NCBI GenBank assembly: GCA_016808115.1
Contig: JAEQBH010002196.1
Span: 1,041,381-1,105,380, forward strand
Reading direction: 5' to 3'
DNA from: Tetrastigma voinierianum
Taxonomy: Eukaryota > Streptophyta > Magnoliopsida > Vitales > Vitaceae
DNA length: 64,000 nt
Notes under the pieces: generated by a model
The model's database searches: none
Seen by the model: the letters and a program-made list of their open reading frames with translations, nothing else
Told to the model about the DNA's origin: nothing
Translations under genes and position numbers: made by a program
In this document: positions 1-10,428 of the stretch, piece by piece
Position numbering within the stretch: position 1 is the first letter of the stretch
Layout: each line of letters opens with the position of its first letter

Positions 1-119
1 ATGACATCTTATGGAGCTGTTCTTGGTATGGATTCCTGACTTCAAGATCTTTCAAAAGTAGAGTCCAAGAATGTACATTGGGAGTTCAGTGAGAGAGTTA
101 TGACGTTTAAAGACAAGAG

Positions 120-1260
120 ATGTCGCAACCACGGTCTGCGCCGCGTGAATCCTACGCCCAGGCGTGCGGAGTGGTTGGTGCTCACGCACCCAGTGGGACT
201 TTCCACGCACCAGCGTGGGCGGCGAATATGAGCCCTATTTTGGTCTATTTCAAGGCCCATCCAAGGGGATTTGAGTGGGGGGCTATAAATGGGACCTCGG
301 GAGACATAATTGGGAGCTTTTGGGAGGGGAGAAAGGGAGAGATAGGCGTGGAGGCCGCGCAGGGCTCTTGAGGGAGAGCCTAGGGTTTGAACGGCTTTTT
401 GCAAGGCTGCTGCGAGAGATCAGACAGTAGCTAGCCATGTCGTGCGCCCACCCCAGTTTTCCCGCAGCTGCTGTTTGTTTTCCTTTTTTTTTTTTTTTTG
501 TTTTATTTTTAAGAGATGTTTTAAAAGATTGGTTTCTAGGGTTTGATGTAACCTTCTTCTGGACCATGGATTAATTTTAGTTTTAATTATTTAATTCGAG
601 TTTTCTTTGCCTATTATTGAAAGTCTTATCTCCGTTTCTAATTCCAATAGCATGCTTGGCTCAACATAGGCATGCTTGAGGTACATGGTTTTGAGATAGA
701 GATGATAAACCTAGAGACATGAATAAGATTTGTGGTGATCATAGAGTAGAGATTACGTGGTTTTTTATCACGTGGCATTGAGGGTCGATCTTAATGCATC
801 TAGGGGTTCTAGGAGTTTGATGGATCTGATATGACCTACTCTTGGGATAGGGTCATAGATGCTCGAGAGATCGACATTTATAAGATTAACTGTCGTGATA
901 AGCTACGAGCGAATTTAAATGATTTTGCGAAAACATCGCCCGGATGTAGCTAGGTGAAATCGAGCCACTGGTATTTTATTTTTATATATCTTTTACTTTT
1001 TGGATTCGGTCGTCATAAATACTTTTAAATTATCAGAGATAGAGTAAGATTAAATTAGATTGGTCTTGTAGGCTCGTTCCTCGAGGAGCGATAATCACTC
1101 ACTACTTTATTACTTGTATCTGAGCATGCACTTGCGCCACGAGTAAGCGAATTTAATTAGCGCGCGCGTGGCTTTATCGCTTGACCCGAAGAAAATGATC
1201 AAAGGTCACGTCGTTCCTTCTTTAGTGCGCTAGGGCTGCACCTAGTCAGTGCAATTATTC
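120..1260 (+). mobile_element. probable LTR / leader remnant of an LTR retrotransposon
   Basis: There is no credible gene here. A TATA-like CTATAAATGGG (about 281) sits ahead of a G-rich leader. Further right, wording such as GGGTCGATCTTAATGCATCT and CGATAATCACTCACTAC followed by 'ACTTGT..ACTTGCG' resembles the LTR-to-leader stretch of plant gypsy/LARD elements. No second LTR, primer site or polyprotein is visible in the window, so the element is truncated at the left edge or decayed. The call rests on pattern recognition only. Confidence 0.35.
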
Positions 1261-1299
1261 ACACTTTTTCTTCAATTGCATCCAATCTAGTATGTCATG

Positions 1300-1685
1300 G
1301 ATGGTACCATGAAGGTAACAATGACAATGGGTGGGTCTTTTCGGTTTTCATTTGCTCAATCTCTAATAGGACGGATATAAGATTTATGCAATCGATCGGA
1401 TTCGAGCATGAGTTTGGAATTAATATAATCGATTTTTTGGCAAGATAGATCCGGGGTATTATTTTGCCCCTTGATTAATAAAAAGGTTTTTAAATTAATT
1501 TATTATATTTTATATTTTAATATGTAATAATAATTATAATTTTTATATAAAATAAAATTATAAAAATGAAAATTTTTATTTATTTAAAAAAAAAAAAAAA
1601 AAGTTAAACGGGTATGAAAATTTCTCATACCCGCCCAACTCTATTTTATATTCGCCTGCCCCAAACCCTGTTGCCATCCCTACGT
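1300..1685. mobile_element. small non-autonomous DNA element (hAT-MITE-like) with hairpin
   Basis: The right end reads CCCTGTTGCCATCCCTAC. Its reverse complement (GGGATGGCAACAGGG) resembles the weakly similar left end GGTAACAATGACAATGGGTG near 1313. Between them is a very AT-rich core, a poly-A run at about 1587-1603 and a perfect short hairpin GGGTATG...CATACCC (1611-1633). Such short elements ending in GGGATGGCAA are common in plants. I could not settle the target duplication. Confidence 0.35.
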
Positions 1686-2910
1686 GAACGTTCAAATTCT
1701 AAAGTACAGTATAGGGTACAATTGATGGTTTTTTTTTTTTTCCTTTCTAATTTCTACAAAATTATAATGACAGGTTGACTCAAATAAGTAATTGAGATGA
1801 TTAGTTAGCTAGAGTGTGTGTAGGGGCATAGGTCATATGGTCTATATCTAATTTGGTAATGCCATTAGTCAAATTTTCATCACTATGGAACATGAGTAGA
1901 AGAAAATGCCATGTTTCCTATAAAAAAAAGCGCGTGAGACATATATAATATGAAAATCAATGTAATAAAAAAATATGATTTTTTTTTTTGAAAAACAAAT
2001 GCTATGTTTTGTTGTTATATATGATATATATATATTATCTATTCGAAATAATAAACCTTTCTTTCCATATTATCTTCCCATGTCCAAAGATTCATTATTT
2101 TTATGTTTCATTAACAAAACTTTCGAAAAAATAAGCCATTTTTTGCAGTTACCTTTCATATTCAAAGATTCATTATTTTTAGGCTTCATTAACAATACTT
2201 TTTTATTGTTTAAAGTCAAGAATGAACCATGATGATAAAGATCAAGAATAAATGTCTTCTCATTCTATTTTCAAAACATAAACATCATTAATAATTCCGT
2301 TTTTACAAAAAAAAAAAAAAAAAAGAGAAAAAGAATTCAAAGACTTTTTTTCTAAAATTTCAAGTATAGAAGTCATATTCTTCGCCATTTGTTCTTAGAT
2401 GAACAAGAAAAACTAGAGAATCCTTCTCTCACAAATTATGACTAGGCAATTTAATTTTGTACTCTTGCAAATTGTTTCCTTAAGACTGGGTCAAATTAGA
2501 TCATCTCACTTATCCTAATACTGGGTCAAATTATTTCATCTCTTATCTAGCATTGGGTCAGATTAGGTAATCTCAGTTGGGTACCTAACCAAACTCCAAC
2601 AATGATCCATCAATAGTTATCATTTTTCATAGAGAAATTATGTTTATATTAATAAGATTATTTTTAATGAATGATAATTTTTGACCAAAAATATACTATG
2701 AATACCTTAATAGTCATTGAAGATTCAAGAATAGGAGATGAATTATCTAGCCAAAAAAGTACTAATATCGTAAATTCAAGAATTGACAGTCAAATTTTCA
2801 TTAAGAAATCATAAATATTAGCTTGAAAAATTACTATGAATCTATATCCAAGCGTCCATGTAAGATAATGTTTTTAATAGTTTCCTTTCATTAGGAAAAA
2901 AATCATTTGA
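1686..2910. other. AT-rich intergenic stretch upstream of XLG, with two local duplications
   Basis: There is no gene. A block of about 75 bases starting with CAAAGATTCATTATTTTTA occurs twice in direct orientation (about 2085 and 2161). A unit of roughly 33-35 bases beginning CTGGGTCAAATTA occurs three times between about 2485 and 2580, decaying rightwards. The rest is AT-rich with homopolymer runs. Confidence 0.6.
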
Positions 2911-2918
2911 CAGCGGAG

Positions 2919-3045
2919 CACGTGATTCAAGGACTCAGATCACGTGATGTGGCTCCGAGAAACATTCAAAGTCAAAATGTTGAAAATTAAAGCATAGAAG
3001 TCAAAGTCAATGAAAGTGATGCCATTCACTCAGGGTTAACACGTG
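2919..3045 (+). promoter_or_regulatory. cluster of three G-box (CACGTG) motifs upstream of XLG
   Basis: Perfect CACGTG palindromes lie at 2919-2924, 2941-2946 and 3040-3045, roughly 630-760 bases before the XLG start codon. G-boxes bind plant bZIP and bHLH factors and with ACGT neighbours act as ABA- or light-response elements; that is family knowledge. No convincing TATA box was assigned for this gene, so the role in its promoter is inferred from position only. Confidence 0.45.
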
Positions 3046-3676
3046 TCCCTCGTGAGTTCTTCTACTGTTCAGTGGGGGAAGAAAGCGCTACAGGCTTTTT
3101 TTCCCGTTCTGTTCGTACTCGCATTTATGACAATTTTGCCCTTTCGCTCTGTGAAGACTGAAGACTCAGCAGTCAAAACACGCCATTTCTCCACTTTCCC
3201 ACCAACCAATTCCCAGCGTTTTCCTGGCAAGCGCGTTCATGTGAAAAAAATGGCTTGGGACTACTGGGAAAATATCTCTACTGAGTCGTATCGTTTACTA
3301 GCTAGGGAAGACCAGGTCACCTGCTATTTATATTTGAAGATTTTCTTGTTATTTTTATTCCATTTCTGATTCTCACGGATGAAATACTCTTTCAGTTCAC
3401 TACTCTTTAAGATTTATTGGGAAATAGGGTTACGGTTCTTTTTTCCAGTAATTAGGGCGGACTGTGGAGGAGCTTCGTCGGGTTCTTGTTTCCAGTCATT
3501 TTTCTTCGTTGGCTTGATTGAAACAGAGAATTTTTGCTCATTTTGATGGTTCCGATTGATGGGTTGTTGTGATTAGAGGTTTTGGAGAGTGGGTTTGTGT
3601 TATTAAGGTTTGAGCTTCGTGGGCTTCTGAAATCAGGATTGGTGAGCGTTTCTTGAATTCTGGAAGAATCACGAAC

Positions 3677-4915
3677 ATGCCTGGGTTTCTGAGTAAACTT
3701 CTGCCTACTGCGCCTTCAAATCATGACGACGATGATAACTATCATAATACGGAGTATTCATTTGCTATGGAGTATCATGGGCCTCCGGTCAGTTATGATT
3801 TGCCTCTGGCAGTTCCTGTTGATATCGACCAAGTCCCTACCGCTGCTGCAGTTGCCTCTGCCTCTTTGGTTGATAACTCGTCGGTGCCGGTCATCCAACC
3901 AATCGTAATGGGTAAGCGTTTAAGCAAACAGTTGGTAGACAAGTTAAAAATAGGCTCTGAAATCACTGCTTTGGGGGAACCTGCCGGCTTTATTGCAAGA
4001 GGTAGTTCAGGTGCATTAGGTTCCTTGAATGGTGATGAAGGTGCGCCCAAGTTATTAGATGGAATTAAAAGTTCCGGAAGATTTGGATTTTCCAAAATCC
4101 ATAAAGATTCTTTTGAGTTATTGGGAAGTGCAGACATGTTACAGTTACCCACTGATTCCAAGGATGGAACTAGAAGTTCCAGAAGATTTGGATTTTCGAA
4201 AATCCATAATGATTCTTGTGAGTTATTGGGAAATTCAGACATGTTGCAGTTACCCACTGATTGCATGGATGGTGGAGGCCTTGAAGATTATTTAAGCCAT
4301 GCCAGTGTTGATTCCAGCAAATCGAGTGTGAGTTCAGAGGTTCTATCCTCTGAGGATTCCCAAAGAGAACAACCTTGCCATGTCAAAGAGCCATCAAGTG
4401 TAACTTTCCATGATCCTGAATCGGTTGAGATTTTTCAAGAGAAATCTGGTCATGCTAAGGCCAGAAATATTAATGGAAGGCAGGATTCTGAAAGGAATGT
4501 GAAGAAAGGATTGTGCTATAGATGCTTGAAAGGAAATCGTTTCACAGAAAAGGAGGTATGCATTGTTTGCAATGCAAAATATTGTGGTGGTTGTGTACTG
4601 AGAGCAATGGGGTCAATGCCAGAAGGAAGAAAATGTGTTACTTGTATTGGTTCCCCAATTGATGAGTCAAGGCGTAGGACCCTGGGGAAATGCTCTCAAA
4701 TGCTCAAGCGAATACTAAGCGACTTGGAAATTGAACTGATAATGCGTTCTGAGCTAACGTGTGAAGTGAATCTGCTGCCATATGAACTTGTTTGTGTGAA
4801 TGGCGAGTTTCTTTCCCAGGAAGAGATGGCTTTGTTGCAGGGCTGTCCAAAGCCTCCGAAAAAGTTAAAACCTGGAAGATATTGGTATGACAAAGTATCT
4901 GGTCTTTGGGGAAAG
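3677..4915 (+). CDS. XLG: XLG exon 1: N-terminal and Cys-rich region (open)
   Basis: This exon holds 413 codons with no interruption, ending in phase 0 at a GT donor. The ATG at 3677 opens MPGFLSKLLPTAP; the frame is open a little further upstream, but only from a TTG. The acidic YSFAMEYHGPPVSYDLP segment is the conserved XLG N-terminal motif. Residues 129-163 and 164-198 are an in-frame tandem duplication. Residues 280-323 form the XLG Cys-rich region: C280-x2-C283, C295-x2-C298-x4-C303-x2-C306-x13-C320-x2-C323, a RING/zinc-like arrangement with all eight cysteines present. The exon looks under constraint or only recently released. If transcribed it could yield a truncated N-terminal protein. 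Confidence 0.9.
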
Positions 4916-5006
4916 GTGAACACTGAGTTCTACCTTTTTTATTTTTTAAATTATACTTCATTATGTTGTATGTTTATGGGATAAATTCTCTGGCTCAATC
5001 AAACAG

Positions 5007-5614
5007 GAAGGACACAGGCCTTGCCAGATTATTAGCCCTCAGTTGAATGTTGGCGGTCCAATCAAGCGAAATGCTAGCAATGGAAATACAAAAATATTTG
5101 TAAATTCACGGGAGATCACTAAAGTAGAGTGCTGGATGATGCATGTTAGTGCGCAGATCACACTCAATCTATAAATTTATAAGGTTTTAAATTTGCATAA
5201 TCAATTCCATAGTGTAAAATTCTTGCAGTTCGCAGGAATCCGATGTGTAGGAAATCTTAGCCTCTGGTTGAGTGCAGATGGAACCTATCAGGAAGAGGGA
5301 CAGAAGAACATAATAGATCCAATAGGGAACAAGGTATCCTTCCTTGTATATGTGGATTATCTTGCTTGTTTTTCGTTTTTGAGCTCAATTATCAGACACT
5401 CAATTATGTTGATATTATCTCTTCACAGGCTCAAATAAGGCTACTTTGTTGTGTCTTCTCTTTACCTTTTCCTCCTGATTCTGCAAATCCATCTGGGGGT
5501 GAAGTGAATAATCCTGTCAATGAGGTTGCTCTGAACAACCTTGATCAGAAAGCACTTCATAAACTTCTCCTTGTTGGTTCAGATGGATCAGGGACTAGTA
5601 CCATATTTAAACAG
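5007..5614 (+). CDS. XLG: XLG exons 2-4 up to the G1 loop (open)
   Basis: Three short exons (5007-5144, 5229-5333, 5429-5614) add 46, 35 and 62 codons. All are phase 0, with AG acceptors and GT donors. Exon 3 reads LSLWLSADGTYQEEGQKN, the linker typical of XLGs. Exon 4 ends in the nucleotide-binding G1 loop, GSDGSGTSTIFKQ (G544-x4-G549-T-S). The lysine of the canonical G-alpha GxxxxGK(S/T) loop is threonine here. As I recall, that is a feature of XLG proteins and not a defect of this copy. Confidence 0.85.
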
Positions 5615-5985
5615 GTAAAAAAACTTAAGTTCCAGTTTACTATATTCTTTTACAGGTTATTATACCATGCCTCATTACAAATTGCTTGGTTCCTTCCTAT
5701 TCATACTTAAACAATGTTGTAGATATTTTATTATGGTTTAATAATCATTACATTTTGAGGTCATACAAAAAAAATTAACGATGATAAAGCGTTTTATGAT
5801 GCACAGAGCCTCTAAATGTTGTGCACTGTGAAACTCATATTCATGTTCCAATCCATCATTAATAACTTGGCTTTCAATGCAGTTGACATCTAATAGTTCT
5901 TTCTCCTTTTGTGAATGTTGTGTTGGTTCCAGTGAAAAATTAGAAAAAAAAAGAAGAAAAAAATGATGAAATGTACTTCTTTCAG

Positions 5986-6157
5986 GCCAAGTTTCTATAT
6001 AATGTTCCTTTCTTGGAAGATGAGCGTCAAAATATCAAAATTATGATCCAGACGAACTTGTTCTGCTATCTTGGTATATTGCTTGAGGGACGGGAACAAT
6101 TTGAAGAAGGGATTTGGTGAAGCGGAAAGACCTTTCTATTTGATGGGCTGATCCTTG
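5986..6157 (+). pseudogene. XLG: XLG exon 5, interrupted by a stop
   Basis: The exon opens AKFLYNVPFLEDERQNIK and continues YLGILLEGREQFEE, the start of the G-alpha helical domain. In the reading that fits the splice phases, a TGA follows at 6118-6120. A one-base shift restores a more family-like stretch (DLVKRKD) but then meets another stop. The length (172 bases) leaves phase 1, exactly what exon 6 needs, so compensating indels or a nonsense change are both possible. Confidence 0.7.
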
Positions 6158-6835
6158 GTGAGGCGAGTTAAGTTTCATCTTTTGTTTCCATCTAACTTAC
6201 ATATTATTTGGTTTCCAGATGTATTTGTGGGAGCCAAGCTTTATGCTAAAGTCTTTATGATTGATGTATATGAAAGGAAATAAAGTGTTTGAATTCACCG
6301 GTTTCGAAAAGCTTGTTTTTATTGAAAAACAAGGAGAACAACAGTTTAGTTCCTGCTATTTTTGTTCTAAAAGAAATAGAGAACCTGAACAATAAGTCGA
6401 AAAACGGCAGTTTCAAAAGAACACCAAACGGTGTTATCGTGTTTCAAAGCTGTTTTTAAGAAAAGTTTTCAAAGTAAGACTGAAGCAGGGCCCAAGATAT
6501 GTCCATGTTCTGGATCATTTGCTACTTTGTAACGGATATTGCACTTTATGATATAAAACCTTTAACAATATGATTGTGCATGTGTACTTCAATTATCTTT
6601 AAGACTGTAAAGCTTTGTTCACTTAACATGATTTTCAAATGCTTATTATCCTTATGTGTTTGGCTAATACAAGTTGAAGGCCTTTTGGTTAGTGCAGGTG
6701 TATTGATTGATTCAGGATTATTGATCTTTTACTTTTGTTCTTCTTAATTTCCACTGAATCACTTACCTTTCAATTTATAGTATCTATAATGTGTGGTACA
6801 ACTAAAAATAGTGAAGGTTTTGGCCATTTGGAACC

Positions 6836-7168
6836 TTTTTTTTTATCGGTAAAAAACAAATGACTATAAAACAAAGAGGCAAAAGTTCCTAGAAGTACAC
6901 ATGGCGTGTATGAACAAGGGGACGAAAAGCAAGCCGCAGCTGACCGCGGCGGGGAAACAAGAACAACTTGCTGAAACAATCCGAAAACCTACCTACTCCC
7001 CGTCCAGTCGGAAATCAAGAGAGCAAAGTTAGTATTATCAGCACCATACGGGTGCTTGAGTCCACTTAAATTGGTCACGAAGTTAGCTTTCATTCTGAAC
7101 ACCACCCGCTATTTAACGGCATACATAGAATCCGGAACCGGCGCAAGAAAGTCTTTGCCATGCATATT
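6836..7168 (-). mobile_element. 5'-truncated L1 LINE tail with target duplication
   Basis: The segment begins with a T-run followed by ATCGGTAAAAAACAAATGAC. This is the reverse complement of the TTTTTACCGATAAAA tail seen in the plus-strand L1 copy at 8145-8170. It is flanked by TTTTGGCCATTTGGAACC (about 6818-6835) and TTTTGGCCATTGGAACC (about 7169-7185), a near-perfect target duplication of 17-18 bases. It lies in XLG intron 5. Confidence 0.7.
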
Positions 7169-7359
7169 TTTTGGCCATTGGAACCTTGGACTCATAAGTC
7201 AAACAATAACTATATAAAATTATTCTTATTCAAAGAAACACATGATTCAATCATTAGGAAATTCTACGTCTTTTACTTCCCCTTGTTTTTGTCAGCTTTG
7301 AGGTCTTATTATCAGTTTTCCTTCAATTGGCGAAACACGCCGTGTTCTCATTCAATTTA

Positions 7360-8171
7360 GGCATACTGAAGAGGAAAGAATTTGGTCCACTAGTCTTCTT
7401 GAGACCTTTGCTTGATTGGGAGGGTGGGAGGGAGGGTTGAAGGTTCCTACATTTTGTCATGTGAGGAAAAATTGAGGCCACTCTGAGGGGATTGACTTTA
7501 GTGGAAGGATCTATGTCTGGTGACCAATTAATACTTATGTGTGGAAGTGGCGCATTATGCCCCTCTTGAGATTCTCGCTTGGTCCATATGGAACCAGTTG
7601 TTCCCCACAAGAATTTGGGTTTTTGGCAGGAGTATCTTGGGACGAGAGTGCGTTGGATAGTAAGGAGAGGATCCTACACCAAACAGTGTTTATGTGAACA
7701 TGAAGAGGAAACAATAGACCACCTACTTATCCATTGCTTGAGAGCCAAGATGCTATGGGATCTTCTTTTATCCATAGTTGATTCCAATTGAGTATTCCCT
7801 TTAACAGTACAACAATCCCTTCTCGCTTGGCAAGGTGCGAAGGTCGGCAGAAAACATAAGAGAGTATGGATGGCAACCCTCCTTTGTTTATTTTGGACGT
7901 TATTAAAGGAAAGGAACAAGGCGGCTTTTGAGAATGAGACCCCCTCTGTTTACAGGCTGAAATCTACTTTTTTGTGTACCTTGTGGTCGTGGACTAAGTT
8001 GAATAGTATTGGTAATTTAGATTCTTTGGTGGACTTTTTGACTTGGTTGGGGTATAAATGAGTAGATGGTATTTTTGGGTTTCCCTTTTTGTATACCTCT
8101 AGTGTACTCCTTGGGAGCCTCGTGCTCTTTTTTATCTATATATTGCTTTTTACCGATAAAAAAAAAAAAGA
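7360..8171 (+). mobile_element. L1 LINE 3' end with zf-RVT domain remains
   Basis: Translations in shifting frames give the zinc-binding reverse-transcriptase-associated region (CLCEHEEETIDHLLIHCLRA, about 7690-7750), then the usual C-terminal wording WMATLLCLFWTLLKERNKAAFE and LVDFLTWLGYK ending at 8061. A 3' UTR follows and finishes in TTTTTACCGATAAAA plus poly-A (about 8145-8170). The 5' part (endonuclease and reverse transcriptase) is missing, as usual for L1. Frameshifts and stops make it dead. Confidence 0.8.
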
Positions 8172-8953
8172 AAGTAATTTCATGAGTTTCATCCAAATCC
8201 CTTGTCATCATGCCTGCCATTTAGAACTTTTATACTTGTAACAGGTTTCTTCATAATGCTGAATTCAGTCCATTCTTATGGTTAGTTGAAAAAAAAAAAA
8301 AAACTCACCTTGTTTTTTGATCAATACCCACAGTTGCTTCTCCTGATCTATATCTTTCTCATTTTTCTGTTGATCATTTTTCTGCATGTCCTTATTTGAT
8401 TTGGAGTTTAACCATGGGCTTTGGAGATTGGATTTTCAAGGATCAAATCAAACAATCTAGTCTTGAACATCTCTGGACAGCCATGCAAAAAATCAATTTA
8501 TCTGGTTTTTTCTCTTATTTCTATCACCTTTTTGAAGTGCATATACTTGATTCCTTGGATGGATGCAACATTTTTGGGACAGATATTAAAGTGAATTCCC
8601 CTCTAATTGGTGATTGAAGGGGATGATACGGACTTTCAGATCCCTTAAAATTGAAAGCAATACAAATACACCTGTTGGAATATTCATGTATCAAGAGATA
8701 GAATGTTTGGTTTTAGGCGTGCTGTTACAGCCGATTAGGGAACTATTTTCTAAAAATAATTTAATGGTTCTTTTGGGTAACGAGTTCTTTAATCCCATGT
8801 CATAGAACATTATATAGTATCTTTTCTAGGTTGAGTTTTAACTTTTGTTTAAAGTTCAAATTACTGTAATCTGATTATTAAAGACTTCCTTCCAGCATGA
8901 ACATATCTGGGTTAATTTGTCTGAAGAGTTTGAAAATATTTGTTTTGCAACAG

Positions 8954-9195
8954 GGAACACTGGCTTGGTTTGTGATAAAACAATATATTCCATTGGCCCA
9001 AGGCTGAAAGCATTCTCAGATTGGCTTCTCCAAGTTATGGTATCAGGTAATTTAGAAGTCGTTTTCCCTGCTGCTACTCGTGAATATGCACCATTAGTTG
9101 AGGAGCTGTGGAAAGATGCAGCAATTCAAGCCACATACAACAGAATAAGTGAACTAAAAATGCTACCCAGAGTTGCTAGTTATTTCTTAGATCAG
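8954..9195 (+). CDS. XLG: XLG exon 6: G-alpha helical domain (open)
   Basis: Acceptor CAACAG at 8948-8953 and donor GTAAGA from 9196. It reads KTIYSIGPRLKAFSDWLL, then FPAATREYAPLVEELWKDAA and LKMLPRVASYFLDQ, the highly conserved core of the XLG helical domain just before switch I. It is open throughout and ends in phase 0. The next coding piece is about 14.5 kb downstream. Confidence 0.85.
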
Positions 9196-9464
9196 GTAAG
9201 ATAACACTCGATGGTCTTCCTTTGCTGGTTCCAGCTTTTTAATCAACGGATTAGTCATGACCTCTTTTGGCATTCATTCTGGTTATGTAATTTGCATGAT
9301 TGTTATTACTAAACTCAGTATGATGAATTCATATGTATGGCTCATAATATGCTACAAAATACCCTCAGACTCTCCAGATATTTTGGTTTCCTAGTGTTTT
9401 TTAACCATGGCCATCTTTTGTAGTGTGCATGTAAGTCTGTCTGGTAAAAACTAAAGTTCACAGG

Positions 9465-9960
9465 GAGCAGAAAGCATTGCTAATATAGGAAACCCTAGAA
9501 TGGCTGCCTACGATTAAATAGGTGGATTAGGGCTTTTATCTTTTAGGGTTTAAGGGTAGGAACAAGGTGTAGAGTTTATGATAGAAAAATAAAATAAAAT
9601 AAAAATACGGAGAAAGAAGATAAGAGATGATAGATGTAGTAAGGTCTTCTAAGGAGAAAAGAAAATCAATGAAGTCTCACCATTAAAAATTATAAACTAT
9701 GCAAGTAATTTTATTAATCACCCATCAACACTTTAATTTACATCAATTAGGATTACTTATATGATTCTCTAAGAAATCCAAAGTCTACTAGGATTCTATT
9801 AAGCTATTATAACTCTAATTCTAATTGTCTTTTAATCAATTAACTAATCTTAATTTGACCTCAGTAAACACTAATCTTAACTTAATTCCAACTAATACTA
9901 ATCTCAACTAAAGTTTATTTATGCCTTAATATACTTTAAAAGGCTTACCATGACAATTGC
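9465..9960. repeat. dispersed repeat R3, copy 1
   Basis: This is one of three related blocks in the window (others at about 32290 and 41250). Shared landmarks are ACGGAGAAAGAAGATAAGAG, AATCAATGAAGTCTCACCAT and a TTTACATCAATTAG segment followed by AT-rich 'ctaattctaat' wording. No coding capacity. It may be part of an LTR, since the second copy lies beside Copia-type LTR wording. Confidence 0.6.
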
Positions 9961-10002
9961 TTATGTTTGTATACTATTTTTTTCTTTGTTGCTTTAGCTA
10001 GT

Positions 10003-10161
10003 TGTAATCAGAGTTAATTGAAGGAAAAATTGTATGTATCATTGATTACAAATAACCTATTTATATGCAAGACAATTCATAAATCAAATAGGAAAGATTA
10101 TGAAGTTTCCTAACTCTACATGTTTCCTTTTCTTGACTAGTTCCTAATTCTACAATTCTAT
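10003..10161 (-). repeat. Copia-B 3' LTR (cut by Copia-A)
   Basis: It starts TGTAATCAGAGTTAATTG directly after target site CTAGT and ends ...CTACAATTCTAT. The other copy ends ...CTACAATACTATAACA. The missing AACA marks the point where Copia-A inserted. Confidence 0.8.
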
Positions 10162-10428
10162 TGTAGAAAGAATCAAAGAGAGGAATCGGAGGAAATAATT
10201 CCTTGTGTTTTGCATTGATTCATTGTGAATATATATACAAAAGTTTATTTAACCTTCCTAATAGATTACAACTTTATATGACAAGATTCTGTAGGTTCTA
10301 TTCTTTATGTAAAATGTAACCTCGAGTTGGGCTTGTAGATATTAATAAGTACCCGACTTGTTGCATAGATAACTAACTCGATTCAGCAGGCTTATGAGAT
10401 ATCACCCAATTGTTCTTTAGTCTTCACA
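10162..10428 (-). repeat. Copia-A 3' LTR
   Basis: It begins TGTAGAAAGAATCAAAGAG and ends ...GTCTTCACA, i.e. TG...CA on the minus strand. It shares the segments CATTGATTCATTGTGAATAT and AATAGATTACAACT with the 5' copy at 18705. RNase H remains follow directly on the right. Confidence 0.75.

Noticed and set aside
42..567. Overlapping short frames on both strands at the left edge
   Set aside because: No family signature; the frames overlap each other on opposite strands and lie in LTR/leader-like DNA.
3793..4266. Minus-strand 157-codon frame opposite XLG exon 1
   Set aside because: Shadow of the XLG exon; the repeated residues are the complement of the 105-bp duplication.
5560..5614. Missing Lys in the XLG G1 loop read as a lesion
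   Set aside because: Thr at this position is, to my knowledge, normal for XLG proteins.
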